64,000 bases of DNA from Halobaculum saliterrae (GCF_009831625.1 NZ_WUUS01000009.1:62001-126000), one strand, 5' to 3'; shown: positions 1 through 7,880, numbered from the stretch's first letter. Made by a program: numbers and translations. Notes: a model not told the origin generated them from the sequence alone.

Positions 1-1
1 C

Positions 2-1315
2 ATCGTCTTCATGGCGACCGACATCGGGATGGACCCCCACGCGGGCGAGATCGCGACGGGCCGCGTCTTCTCCGGCACCCTCGAGAAGGGACAGGAGCTG
101 TACGTCTCCGGGACCGTGGGCAAGAACCGCGTCCAGTCGGTCGGGATCTACATGGGCGGCGAGCGCGAGGAGCTCGACCGCGGCGTCCCCGCAGGGAACG
201 TGGCTGCCGTCACCGGCCTCAAGGACGCCATCGCCGGCTCCACGGTCTCCGACAAGGAGATGACGCCGTTCGAGTCGATCGAGCACATCTCCGAGCCGGT
301 CATCACCAAGAGCGTGGAGGCGAAGTCGATGGACGACCTGCCGAAGCTCATCAAGACGCTCCAGCAGGTCGCCAAGGAGGACCCGACCATCCGCGTGGAG
401 ATCAACGAGGACACGGGCGAGCACCTCATCTCCGGGCAGGGCGAGCTCCACCTCGAGGTCATCACCCAGCGCATCCAGAAGAACCAGGGGATCCCGGTTC
501 AGACCGGTGAGCCCATCGTCGTCTACCGCGAGCAGCCCCAGGGCTCCTCCCGCGAGGTCGAGGGCGTCTCGCCGAACCGCCACAACAAGTTCTACATCAC
601 CGTCGAGCCGATGTCGGACGACATCGTCGAGACGATCCAGCGGGGCGAGGCCTCGATGGACATGCCCGAACTGGAGCGCCGCGAGGCGCTGCAGGAGGCC
701 GGCATGGACAAGGACACGTCCCAGAACGTGGAGCACATCCACGGGACGAACGTCCTCATCGACGACACGAAGGGGATCCAGCACCTGAACGAGACGATGG
801 AGCTGGTCATCGAGGGCCTCGAGGAGGCGCTCGACGACGGTCCCCTCGCCGCCGAGCCCGTGCAGGGCGCGCTGCTGCGCCTGCACGACGCGCGGCTGCA
901 CGAGGACACCATCCACCGCGGTCCGGCGCAGGTCATCCCCGCCGTCCGCGACGCGGTCCACCGCTCGCTCATCGACGGCGAGATCCGTCTGCTGGAGCCG
1001 ATCCAGGACGTCCGCATCGACGTGCCCAGCGAGCACATGGGCAACGCCTCCGGCGAGATCCAGGGCCGCCGCGGCCGCGTCGACGACATGTACCAGGAGG
1101 GCGACCTCATGGTCATCGAGGGCATCGCGCCCGTCGAGGAGATGATCGGCTTCTCCAGCGACATCCGCTCGGCCACCGAGGGCCGCGCCTCCTGGAACAC
1201 GGAGAACGCGGGCTTCCGCGTGCTGGTCGACAACCTCCAGCGCGAGAAGATCATGGAGATCCGCGAGCGCAAGGGCATGAAGCTCGAGCTGCCGCAGTCG
1301 ATCGACTACATCTGA
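2..1315 (+). CDS. fusA: Translation elongation factor 2 (aEF-2), C-terminal part
   Basis: GTPase that moves tRNAs and mRNA through the ribosome after peptide transfer. The reading frame is open at the left edge, so the GTP-binding domain and the true start lie outside; about 437 of roughly 730 residues are present (domains II to V). The loop '[12 protein letters not shown]' is the diphthamide loop of archaeal and eukaryotic EF-2; the His that would be modified is encoded at 914-916. The C-terminus '[12 protein letters not shown]' is typical of the family. It stands upstream of the ACT/homoserine dehydrogenase pair and then EF-1A and uS10, an arrangement derived from the archaeal str cluster. 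The assignment is secure; only the N-terminus is missing. Confidence 0.97.
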   Translation: MVFMATDIGMDPHAGEIATGRVFSGTLEKGQELYVSGTVGKNRVQSVGIYMGGEREELDRGVPAGNVAAVTGLKDAIAGSTVSDKEMTPFESIEHISEPVITKSVEAKSMDDLPKLIKTLQQVAKEDPTIRVEINEDTGEHLISGQGELHLEVITQRIQKNQGIPVQTGEPIVVYREQPQGSSREVEGVSPNRHNKFYITVEPMSDDIVETIQRGEASMDMPELERREALQEAGMDKDTSQNVEHIHGTNVLIDDTKGIQHLNETMELVIEGLEEALDDGPLAAEPVQGALLRLHDARLHEDTIHRGPAQVIPAVRDAVHRSLIDGEIRLLEPIQDVRIDVPSEHMGNASGEIQGRRGRVDDMYQEGDLMVIEGIAPVEEMIGFSSDIRSATEGRASWNTENAGFRVLVDNLQREKIMEIRERKGMKLELPQSIDYI

Positions 1316-1755
1316 GGGAGCACGCCGGCCGTCGCGGCCGATCCGCGATCCGCGTTCTCTTTCGACGCCCCGTTCCCGAGAGCGACGGCGTCGCCGCGGC
1401 ACGGGAGCGTCCGTCTCGGTGACGACCTCTCGGCGATCACGACGTTCCTCCGACGGACCGTCGCCGATTCAACAGGATCGTTCACACACTGGCAAGGATC
1501 GCCACGGTGGAAGGCTTATCACCTCCCCACCTACACAGGGCAACTATGCCAAGTGGCACGACCCACGGTCGGCGCGACGGCTGCGAACGAGCGACCCAGC
1601 CCCGCACGCCGATCACAATTATCGGGTCCGGAGCCACATCCCCCGGCGGGACACGGTCGACGGCGGACGCGGGCAAAGGGGCAGGCGCTCGTCGTCGCGT
1701 CGACGGCGGCGCGGCCTCGCCGGGGACGAGCGCTGGCGAACGGAGGGCGCGGTAG
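1316..1755. other. 440-bp gap with promoter-like element and weak upstream ORF
   Basis: No confident gene. A short T-rich stretch near 1353-1360 could end EF-2 transcription. A TATA-like element 'aaggcttatcacc' lies at 1511-1523, about 27 bp above an ATG at 1546 that opens a 70-codon frame ending exactly at the base before the ACT-gene ATG. A second AT-rich patch, 'cacaattatcggg', is near 1614-1626. The gap probably holds the promoter of the ACT-hom pair. Confidence 0.5.
1546..1755 (+). CDS. Possible 70-residue upstream ORF of the ACT-hom operon
   Basis: Small frame whose TAG stop at 1753-1755 abuts the ATG of the ACT-domain gene at 1756. A TATA-like element about 27 bp upstream would give a leaderless transcript starting at its ATG. 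The predicted peptide is basic (many Arg) and low in acid, unlike haloarchaeal proteins, which argues against a stable protein. It holds nine Thr codons, including a Thr-Thr pair and the run 'PRTPITIIGSG'. Because the downstream gene makes a threonine/methionine precursor, a leader-peptide role is conceivable but unproven. It may equally be chance open frame in GC-rich DNA. Confidence 0.25.
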   Translation: MPSGTTHGRRDGCERATQPRTPITIIGSGATSPGGTRSTADAGKGAGARRRVDGGAASPGTSAGERRAR

Positions 1756-2367
1756 ATGCCGTCGGAGTCGACGCCAGCCCCCGGCGAGCAGCCGGTGGAC
1801 TCCGACGAGACGGCCGAGGATGCGGCGGAGACGGACGGCGGCCACGAGACCGAGTTGCAGGCGCACACCATCAGACTGGAGTTGGTCGACGAACCCGGCC
1901 AGCTGCTGGCGGCGCTGAAGCCCATCGCCGACAACGGCGCGAACCTGCTGTCGATCTTCCACGAGCGCGGCAGTCTCACGCCGCGGGGACGCATTCCCGT
2001 CGAGGTCGACATCGAGTGTCCGCCGGACCGCTTCGAGGGGATCCTCGAGGACCTCCGCGACCGCGGCGTCAACGTGATCCAGGCCGACGCGGAGGAGTAC
2101 GGCGACGAAGTGACGCTCGTCCTCGTGGGCCACCTCGTGGACACGGATCTGTCGGACACGCTCAAGAACATCCAGGACTGCTCGGGGGCGTCGGTCGCCG
2201 ACATCGACCTGTCGGCGCCGGCGGGCGCCGGCTCGTCGGCCCACTCGAGCGCCCGGCTCCGCCTGCGGGCCCACGCCGGCGAGACCGCGAGCGTGATCGA
2301 GACGGTCCGGGAGGTCGTCGCCGAGAAGGACATCGACGTCATCGCGCCGCTGGAGGGCCGTCGATGA
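1756..2367 (+). CDS. ACT-domain regulatory protein paired with homoserine dehydrogenase
   Basis: 203 residues: a disordered acidic N-terminus (about 1-36), then an ACT domain starting 'HTIRLELVDEPGQLLAALK' (residues 37 onward) and a second ACT-like half to the C-terminus. ACT domains bind amino acids and control metabolic enzymes allosterically. The stop codon overlaps the homoserine dehydrogenase start (ATGA at 2364-2367), so translation is probably coupled. The dehydrogenase itself is only 324 residues and lacks the C-terminal ACT domain found in many bacterial enzymes. I infer that this protein is the separate regulatory subunit, sensing threonine or methionine. The ligand cannot be read from sequence. 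Confidence 0.85.
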   Translation: MPSESTPAPGEQPVDSDETAEDAAETDGGHETELQAHTIRLELVDEPGQLLAALKPIADNGANLLSIFHERGSLTPRGRIPVEVDIECPPDRFEGILEDLRDRGVNVIQADAEEYGDEVTLVLVGHLVDTDLSDTLKNIQDCSGASVADIDLSAPAGAGSSAHSSARLRLRAHAGETASVIETVREVVAEKDIDVIAPLEGRR

Positions 2368-3338
2368 GGCTCTGTGTCCTCGGCGCCGGCGCGGTCGGCC
2401 GCTCGGTCGCGGAACTGGCGCCCGAGTACGGCCACACGGTGACGGCGCTTTCCGACTCCTCGTCGGCGGTCGTCGACCCGGACGGCCTCGACGTGGAGAC
2501 GGCGCTCGCGCGCAAGGAGGCCGACGAGGCGCTCGGCGACGCCTCGCCGGGCGACGCGCTGGCGGCGGAGTACGACGTACTCGTGGAGGCGACGCCGACG
2601 ACGCTCGGGGACGCCGAGCCCGGCTTCTCGCACCTGCGAACGGCGCTGGAGCGCGACAACCACGTCGTGCTCGCCAACAAGGGCCCGGTCGCCGAGCGCT
2701 ACGCGGACGTGCGCGAACTGGAGGCCGACTCCGCGGGCGAGGTGTACTTCGAGGCGACTGTCGGCGGCGCCATCCCGGTATGTGCGACCGTCGACGACCT
2801 GGGTGCCGAGCACGTCTCGGCGGTCCGCGGCGTGCTCAACGGAACGGCGAACTTCGTCCTCTCGCGGATGGCCGCCGAGGGGCTCGATTACGACCACGTG
2901 CTCGCGGAGGCGCAGGACCTCGGTGTCGCCGAGGCGGACCCCTCCTTCGACGTGGAGGGGACCGACGCGGCGCTGAAGTGCGTCATCCTCGCGAACGTGC
3001 TGCGGGAGGCCGACTGCGACTCCCTCGACGAGCTTCGAGAGGTCGAGGTGACCCTCGCGGACGCCGAGGTCGAGGGGATCCGCGACATCCCGGGCAGCGC
3101 GCTGGAGCTCGCCGCCGAGGACGGCCGGACCGTCCGGCTCGTCGGCGAGGCGACCCGCGACGGCGTCACGGTCGGTCCGCGGCTGGTCCCCGAGAACGGG
3201 ACGCTGTCGGTGACCGGCACCCGGAACATCGTCGAGATCGACCACGAGTACGCGGGCGGGCTCGCCATCTCCGGCCGCGGCGCCGGCGGCGAGGAGACCG
3301 CGAGCGCGGTGTTGGCCGACGTGGCTCGCCTGGAGTAG
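2364..3338 (+). CDS. hom: Homoserine dehydrogenase
   Basis: Reduces aspartate semialdehyde to homoserine with NAD(P)H, at the branch to threonine and methionine. 324 residues. The N-terminus holds a Rossmann motif 'GAGAVGRS' (residues 7-14). Further family marks are 'VLANKGPVA', 'GVLNGTANFVLSRM' and 'DPSFDVEGTDAALK', which carries the Asp and Lys used in hydride transfer. No ACT domain follows the catalytic domain. The start was chosen at ATG 2364 because the Rossmann fold begins there and it overlaps the upstream ACT gene by four bases; the frame is open further upstream but that part reads as Arg-rich non-coding sequence. Confidence 0.95.
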   Translation: MRLCVLGAGAVGRSVAELAPEYGHTVTALSDSSSAVVDPDGLDVETALARKEADEALGDASPGDALAAEYDVLVEATPTTLGDAEPGFSHLRTALERDNHVVLANKGPVAERYADVRELEADSAGEVYFEATVGGAIPVCATVDDLGAEHVSAVRGVLNGTANFVLSRMAAEGLDYDHVLAEAQDLGVAEADPSFDVEGTDAALKCVILANVLREADCDSLDELREVEVTLADAEVEGIRDIPGSALELAAEDGRTVRLVGEATRDGVTVGPRLVPENGTLSVTGTRNIVEIDHEYAGGLAISGRGAGGEETASAVLADVARLE

Positions 3339-3486
3339 CCGGGTCCAGTTGACGCCGCGCGTCGTCGGCCACGGCCGGCCGGTGGACGCCGACCCGGTCA
3401 TCGATCGGCCATGCAAACTCGACGCACGACAGGGACACACACGCAAAACCGCCCGAAGGCGCGGGGATAGCCTGCTCAGCGTATCG

Positions 3487-3500
3487 AAATGGTTTTAGGG
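3487..3500 (+). promoter_or_regulatory. Likely promoter of EF-1A
   Basis: The sequence 'aaatggttttaggg' carries a purine-rich BRE-like part followed by a TTTTA core, about 50 bp above the EF-1A ATG. That would place transcription start near 3520 and leave a short leader of about 30 nt. Assigned by position and base composition only. Confidence 0.5.
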
Positions 3501-3550
3501 CGTTCGGACGTTACAAGTCCTTACAGAGCGCCTCAGCGCGTGATTCCACT

Positions 3551-4816
3551 ATGAGCGACAAACCCCACCAAAATCTGGCCATCATCGGCCACGTCGACCA
3601 CGGGAAGTCTACGCTCGTCGGGCGGCTCCTCTTCGAGACAGGGAGCGTCCCCGAGCACGTAATCGAGCAGCACCGAGAGGAGGCCGAGGAGAAGGGCAAG
3701 GGCGGCTTCGAGTTCGCCTACGTCATGGACAACCTGGCCGAGGAGCGCGAGCGCGGTGTCACGATCGACATCGCCCACCAGGAGTTCGACACCGACGAGT
3801 ACTACTTCACCATCGTCGACTGTCCGGGCCACCGTGACTTCGTGAAGAACATGATCACGGGCGCCTCGCAGGCCGACAACGCGGTGCTCGTCGTCGCGGC
3901 CGACGACGGCGTCGCGCCCCAGACCCGCGAGCACGTGTTCCTGGCCCGCACGCTCGGCATCAACGAGCTGATCATCGGGATCAACAAGATGGACCTCGTC
4001 GACTACGACGAGGGCAAGTACAAGGAGGTCGTCTCCGAGGTCGAGGACCTGCTCAACCAGGTCCGGTTCGGCACCGAGGACGCGAGCTTCATTCCGATCT
4101 CGGCGTTCGAGGGCGACAACATCGCCGAGCGCTCGGACAACACGCCGTGGTACGACGGCGAGATCCTCCTGGAGGCCCTCAACGGCCTGCCGGAGACGGA
4201 GCCGCCGACGGACGCGCCGCTTCGGCTGCCCATTCAGGACGTGTACACCATCTCGGGTATCGGGACCGTCCCCGTCGGACGGATCGAGACCGGCGAGATG
4301 ACTCCCGGCGACAACGTCTCCTTCCAGCCGTCGGACGTCGGCGGCGAGGTGAAGACGGTCGAGATGCACCACGAGGAGGTCGACTACGCGGGCCCCGGCG
4401 ACAACGTCGGCTTCAACGTCCGCGGCGTCGGCAAGGACGACATCCGCCGCGGCGACGTCTGTGGTCCCGCGGACGACCCGCCGTCGGTCGCCGAGACCTT
4501 CCAGGCGCAGGTCGTCGTCATGCAGCACCCGTCGGTCATCACGGCCGGCTACACGCCCGTCTTCCACGCCCACACGGCACAGGTCGCGTGTACCATCGAG
4601 TCGCTCGACCAGAAGCTCGACCCGTCGTCGGGCGAGGTCGACGAGGAGAACCCGGACTTCATCAAGTCCGGCGACGCGGCCATCGTGACGGTGCGCCCGC
4701 AGAAGCCCCTCAGCATCGAGCCGTCCAGCGAGATCCCGGAACTGGGCTCCTTCGCGGTCCGCGACATGGGTCAGACCATCGCGGCCGGCAAGGTGCTCTC
4801 CGTCAACGAGCGGTAA
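3551..4816 (+). CDS. tuf: Translation elongation factor 1-alpha (aEF-1A)
   Basis: GTPase delivering aminoacyl-tRNA to the ribosomal A site. 421 residues, full length for the haloarchaeal family. GTP-binding motifs are all present: G1 'GHVDHGKST' (13-21), G3 'DCPGH', G4 'NKMD', G5 'SAF'. Domains II and III follow, with the normal C-terminus. The stop codon is followed directly by the ATG of uS10 with no spacer, so the two are almost certainly co-transcribed, as is common in archaea. Confidence 0.98.
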   Translation: MSDKPHQNLAIIGHVDHGKSTLVGRLLFETGSVPEHVIEQHREEAEEKGKGGFEFAYVMDNLAEERERGVTIDIAHQEFDTDEYYFTIVDCPGHRDFVKNMITGASQADNAVLVVAADDGVAPQTREHVFLARTLGINELIIGINKMDLVDYDEGKYKEVVSEVEDLLNQVRFGTEDASFIPISAFEGDNIAERSDNTPWYDGEILLEALNGLPETEPPTDAPLRLPIQDVYTISGIGTVPVGRIETGEMTPGDNVSFQPSDVGGEVKTVEMHHEEVDYAGPGDNVGFNVRGVGKDDIRRGDVCGPADDPPSVAETFQAQVVVMQHPSVITAGYTPVFHAHTAQVACTIESLDQKLDPSSGEVDEENPDFIKSGDAAIVTVRPQKPLSIEPSSEIPELGSFAVRDMGQTIAAGKVLSVNER

Positions 4817-5131
4817 ATGCCCGAGCAACAAGCGCGCGTCCGACTCGCGGGTACGAGCCCCGACGACCTGGACGCCATCTGCGACGACGTCCGCGATATC
4901 GCGGACAAGACCGGCGTGGCGCTGTCGGGCCCCATCCCGCTCCCCACGAAGACGCTGGAGGTTCCGTCGCGCAAGTCCCCCGACGGCGAGGGGACGGCGA
5001 CGTGGGAGCACTGGGAGATGCGCGTCCACAAGCGGCTGATCGACATCGACGCCGACGAACGCGCGCTCCGTCAGCTCATGCGGATCCAGGTCCCGAACGA
5101 CGTCTCCATCGAGATCGTCCTCGAGGACTGA
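4817..5131 (+). CDS. rpsJ: 30S ribosomal protein uS10 (S10)
   Basis: 104 residues. Small-subunit protein of the ribosome head. Recognised by the archaeal uS10 pattern, including '[18 protein letters not shown]' and '[13 protein letters not shown]', and by its invariant position after EF-1A. The start ATG abuts the EF-1A stop codon. A T-run about 55 bp downstream is the likely terminator of the pair. Confidence 0.97.
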   Translation: MPEQQARVRLAGTSPDDLDAICDDVRDIADKTGVALSGPIPLPTKTLEVPSRKSPDGEGTATWEHWEMRVHKRLIDIDADERALRQLMRIQVPNDVSIEIVLED

Positions 5132-5171
5132 CCTGAGGCGCACCGGACCGGACCACACGGTCCGACTCCGA

Positions 5172-5192
5172 ACACCGTTCTCATCGTTTTTC
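5172..5192 (+). terminator. Poly-T terminator after tuf-rpsJ
   Basis: The stretch 'tctcatcgtttttcc' with five consecutive T lies about 55 bp below the uS10 stop codon. Archaeal RNA polymerase terminates at short oligo-T tracts. No strong hairpin is needed or seen. Confidence 0.5.
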
Positions 5193-5241
5193 CGTCCCGT
5201 AGCGACGCCACCGTTTTGCGCCGCCGACGCCAGCGGTCGGT

Positions 5242-5862
5242 ATGAGCTCTCGGACGGCGTCGACGCGGTCCCGCTCGACCCCGCTTCGTCCGGTCGTCGA
5301 GACGCTGGCGGCGATGGCGGTCGTCTCCGGCGCCTTCTGGCTCGCCGGGGTCGTCGCGGGGCCGCTGGCGCGCCTGCTGTTCGTTCTGTCGACGCCGGCG
5401 CTCGCACGGCCGTGGACGCTGGCGACGAGTGTCTACGCCCACGCCGGTCTCGGGCACCTCCTCGCGAACGCCGTCGTGGTGGCGGTGGCCGGGCTCCCGG
5501 TGGCCGCGAGTACGACCAGAGCGCGATTCCACGCGTTCGTGCTCGCGACGGGCGCGATCGCCGGACTCGCGCAGGTGTGGCTCGGTGGCCTGCTCTTCCC
5601 GGGCGGCGTCGGTGTCGTCGGCAGCAGCGGCGCCGCGTTCGCGCTCGTCGGCTACGTCGTCGCCGCCAACCCGGCGGCCGACGCGCTCGGACGACTCGCC
5701 CGGCGGCTGGGGGTGTCGCCGCGCGTCGTGGTCGGCGCGGTCGCCGTCCTCGCGCTCCTCGTCGCCGTCGCGTTCAGCGGTCCCGGAAGCGCGCTGATCG
5801 CCCACTTCGTGGGGCTAGCGTGCGGGCTGGGCGCCGGCCGGACACGGCTTCTCCGTGTGTGA
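5242..5862 (+). CDS. Rhomboid family intramembrane serine protease
   Basis: 206 residues, hydrophobic, about six membrane segments. The rhomboid signature is complete: 'HAGLGHLLANA' in the second helix (His72, Asn76 helping the oxyanion hole), 'GSSGAAFAL' with catalytic Ser129 in the GxSG motif, and 'AHFVGLACGLGAG' with catalytic His188. It should cleave other membrane proteins within their transmembrane helices. No substrate is suggested by the neighbours (ribosomal gene upstream, tRNA downstream). Transcribed alone. Confidence 0.88.
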   Translation: MSSRTASTRSRSTPLRPVVETLAAMAVVSGAFWLAGVVAGPLARLLFVLSTPALARPWTLATSVYAHAGLGHLLANAVVVAVAGLPVAASTTRARFHAFVLATGAIAGLAQVWLGGLLFPGGVGVVGSSGAAFALVGYVVAANPAADALGRLARRLGVSPRVVVGAVAVLALLVAVAFSGPGSALIAHFVGLACGLGAGRTRLLRV

Positions 5863-5925
5863 AGAACGAACGGGGACGGGTCGAAACGGAACCCTCAAGT
5901 GCGATCCCGGGCCACAATAGGGTGC

Positions 5926-5997
5926 GGGCTCGTAGATCAGTGGTAGATCGCTTCCTTCGCAAGGAAGAGGCCCTGGGTTCAAATCCCAGCGAGTCCA
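5926..5997 (+). tRNA. tRNA-Ala (anticodon CGC)
   Basis: 72-nt cloverleaf without an encoded CCA and without an intron. Acceptor arm GGGCTCG/CGAGTCC includes the G3-U70 wobble pair (5928 with 5994), the classic alanine identity element. D-arm GATC/GATC with 'AGTGGTA' loop. Anticodon stem CTTCC/GGAAG with loop TTCGCAA, giving anticodon CGC for codon GCG. T-arm CTGGG/CCCAG with 'TTCAAAT' loop. Discriminator base A at 5997. Decayed mobile-element genes start within a few hundred bases downstream, so this tRNA is a plausible integration site. Confidence 0.97.
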
Positions 5998-6163
5998 TCC
6001 CGTCGCGGCTCGCTCTCGAAGGACCACAAAACGGCGAGTAACAACTCTGAACCGGATGGTTTCTCCGTAGCGATGCGAAACGAAGTCGCGAACGACAGAG
6101 AGTTCACCGACACTCCCGGCGATCCCCACGCCGTCGGGCGAAGGAACGCGGCCCTCAGCGGGG

Positions 6164-6274
6164 GTGCTACTTGAGCGCCGAGCCCGACCGCTCGTGTGCG
6201 AGTGGTGCGGCTGTCCCATCGACGAGCCCGACAAGCGGTGCCCGGCCCTCGACGACGGGAGGCGTTCGCCGTGA
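6164..6274 (+). CDS. Micro-protein with Cys-rich zinc-finger motif
   Basis: 36 codons if started at GTG 6164; a GTG at 6194 giving 26 codons is an alternative. The peptide contains 'CEWCGCPIDEPDKRCP', an array of four Cys that looks able to bind one zinc ion, followed by an acidic tail. Its TGA stop (6272-6274) overlaps the GTG of the next small ORF (GTGA). It is the first of four frames joined this way. The composition (acidic, Cys-paired) is that of a real haloarchaeal micro-protein. Function unknown. Confidence 0.6.
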   Translation: MLLERRARPLVCEWCGCPIDEPDKRCPALDDGRRSP

Positions 6275-6378
6275 GGTCCTGCCCCGTACACGGCGTCCGG
6301 GTTTCAAGCCGGACGCCGCCCGGGAGCGGGATCCCGCGTCGCGTCTGCCCCGAGTGTTCCGTAGGTGACGGCCGGTGA
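6271..6378 (+). CDS. Micro-protein with CPxH/CPEC zinc-ribbon-like motif
   Basis: 35 codons from GTG 6271, overlapping the preceding stop as GTGA. It contains 'CPVHG' near the N-terminus and 'VCPECS' near the C-terminus, the two halves of a minimal zinc ribbon separated by about 20 residues. The stop (6376-6378) overlaps the GTG of the next frame. No known function; the pairing with another Cys-rich micro-protein suggests both belong to one small module. Confidence 0.6.
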   Translation: MRSCPVHGVRVSSRTPPGSGIPRRVCPECSVGDGR

Positions 6379-6503
6379 CGCGGTCGATCGCTCGCGAACA
6401 CGTCCACGGTGCGACGGTGTGGGCCTACGGCGGCGGAGCGGCTCGGGTCGTCCCGTGGGACCGGCCACCCCACCTCTCCCGGTTCGGAGGTGTCGCACGG
6501 TGA
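6375..6503 (+). CDS. 42-residue protein of unknown function
   Basis: Third frame in the GTGA-linked chain: GTG at 6375 overlaps the previous stop, and its own TGA (6501-6503) overlaps the GTG at 6500. The middle reads 'VHGATVWAYGGGAARVVPWD', compact and hydrophobic rather than random Arg-rich, which supports coding. I do not recognise a family. The case for it being a gene rests mainly on its exact spacing within the chain. Confidence 0.5.
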   Translation: MTRSIAREHVHGATVWAYGGGAARVVPWDRPPHLSRFGGVAR

Positions 6504-6969
6504 GCCGTTTCGACGACAACGGCCGCACGCTTCCCGACGCCGCCCAGGTGACGGTCGTGGACGCCGTCAGCGGCGACGACGCCGAGCTGGCGGAGCGACT
6601 CGTCGCGGCGCTCGTCGACGGGACGCACGCGCCCGACCGCGCGGACTGGTACGACGTGGTCGTCGAGCGGACGGCGACCAAGATCGAGGTGAAGTCCGCC
6701 CACAAGCAGGTGGACGACGAGTATCCCGCCGAGGGCCGGTTCCGGCTGTGGCGATGACAGATCCGGAGCCTCGTCGCGTCGCGGTTCGCGGACGAGTCGG
6801 GGACGACGTGGGTCGCGTTCGTGTTGTTCGACGGCGATACGCCGGTCCACGTCGGCGGATGCACGCGCGGACCGCGCGGGATCTCGTCGAGGACACCGTC
6901 GGCTGGGGACCGTCGGGTCACGAGGAGTGGGACGAGCAGGCGAAGGTGCCAATCGAGGAGGTGTTCTAA
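6500..6969 (+). pseudogene. Broken PD-(D/E)XK nuclease-like gene
   Basis: Opens at GTG 6500 (overlapping the previous stop) and runs 85 codons to an in-frame TGA at 6755-6757, just after 'GRFRLWR'. The same frame continues sensibly past the stop ('QIRSLVASRFADESGTTW', 'VAFVLFDGDTPV'), then the coding signal moves to another frame around 6845-6860 and ends with 'GHEEWDEQAKVPIEEVF' and TAA at 6967-6969. So one nonsense change and one frameshift separate it from an intact gene of about 155 codons. The core 'DWYDVVVERTATKIEVKSA' has the Asp then Glu-x-Lys spacing of PD-(D/E)XK nucleases; this fold assignment is an inference. The truncated 85-codon product could still be made. Confidence 0.65.
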
Positions 6970-7007
6970 TTACTGAGCGAGAGCCATCATCGGGCTAAAA
7001 GGACAAG

Positions 7008-7018
7008 AATAAATTATT
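7008..7018 (+). promoter_or_regulatory. TATA box of the AT-rich membrane-protein gene
   Basis: The sequence 'aataaattatt' is centred about 25 bp above the GTG at 7038, the spacing expected for a leaderless archaeal transcript. A second AT-rich patch, 'taatataaat', lies closer at 7022-7031. Confidence 0.5.
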
Positions 7019-7037
7019 TGCTAATATAAATAGACAT

Positions 7038-7316
7038 GTGCTAAAAAAGGCAGTTGTTAAAATTAGTCAGGAGTTCGCTATTGGCGTTCGACTGATTATC
7101 GTTGGTGCGTCCGGTGGTATTGCGGCAGAATTTGTACAGAGAACCGGTTTCGGGTTTTCTGTAGCAGGCCTACTCCTCATTGGGCTGGGTATTGCTGTTA
7201 TCCTGCTACTCACTGGATACGTCACATATGCGGCCCCGATCTGGTTCCGTGAGGAAGAGCGACCATCTGTGAGAGATTGGTTGATAGATAGCTTGGACGA
7301 CTCAAGCACGAACTGA
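7038..7316 (+). CDS. Small two-helix membrane protein in an AT-rich island
   Basis: 92 residues from GTG 7038. Two hydrophobic stretches (about residues 16-36 and 41-68) make a hairpin, with a short charged C-terminal tail 'WFREEERPSVRDWLIDSL'. The DNA is visibly AT-rich and uses codons such as AAA, TTA and ATT that its neighbours avoid, so it was probably acquired from outside. The start is supported by the TATA box about 25 bp upstream; an ATG two bases earlier is in another frame and hits TAA at once. It lies between the broken nuclease-like gene and the broken integrase. No family recognised. Confidence 0.7.
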   Translation: MLKKAVVKISQEFAIGVRLIIVGASGGIAAEFVQRTGFGFSVAGLLLIGLGIAVILLLTGYVTYAAPIWFREEERPSVRDWLIDSLDDSSTN

Positions 7317-7449
7317 CACCACTGTCATTATTTCTATATTTGGATTCTTCTCGGTTTACAGAGATGCACGTCTGTAAAACCGGATCCGCTCACGCCCGAG
7401 TCCTCCCCGCGTTTCTAGGGCTTGCAGTCAAACGATTTGACAGCGAACC

Positions 7450-7880
7450 ATGGCGTGGACGAGAGAACCCCTCACCGAGGACGAACTGAGCACTCTCCTG
7501 GAGGCCGCCGACGAGCGCGACCTCGACCACCGGGTGACGATCTACACGCTCGCCCACACCGGGATGCGTGCCGACGAGCTCGCGCACATGACCGGCGACT
7601 GGGTTGATGGCAGAACGAGCGGATCCGTGTACCGCCACAGGAGGGCGCATGGTCGCCAAAGACCGAGCACGCCGCCTGAACCATTCCCATCAAGCAGCCG
7701 GAGGCGCGGCGGCGACTGCGCGACTGCTTCGGATACCACGTCGTCGCTGCTGAGTTCGATTCACACAGGCGGTCGACGACGTCTCGCGTTCGATCGTCCA
7801 CCGGCCACGATAGCGGATCCACCGTTCGTTCCCCGTGTTGGAGACCTCCTTACGGAACCGACGTTACGTCAACTGGGCCG
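7450..7880 (+). pseudogene. Decayed tyrosine recombinase (integrase)
   Basis: Starts well at ATG 7450 ('MAWTREPLTEDELSTLLEAA') and reaches the catalytic Arg box 'LAHTGMRADELAHMTGDWV'. Near 7606-7612 one base appears lost: continuing in the shifted frame gives 'WQNERIRVPPQEGAWSPKTE' and 'TIPIKQPEARRRLRDCFGY', interrupted by a TGA where homologues would be expected to have an Arg (CGA to TGA). A further stop occurs in the last recognisable part near 7810. The C-terminal His-x-x-Arg and Tyr motifs are not visible. So it is a dead XerC/D-type integrase with at least one frameshift and two stops. Its 3' end runs into the 3' end of the oppositely oriented GCS2 gene. Confidence 0.8.

Noticed and set aside
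1419-2363. Upstream extension of homoserine dehydrogenase (about 315 extra codons)
   Set aside because: The extension is Arg/Gly-rich, overlaps the ACT gene in another frame and has no domain; the Rossmann fold starts at 2364.
3533-5407. Long minus-strand ORF opposite EF-1A and uS10
   Set aside because: GC-rich third positions keep antisense frames open; the peptide is Arg/Val-rich without any motif and lies over two certain genes.
5815-6291. Minus-strand ORF across the tRNA gene with 'DLNPGPLPCEGSDLPLIYEP'
   Set aside because: This is the well-known spurious translation of a tRNA gene read antisense; the cloverleaf on the plus strand explains it.
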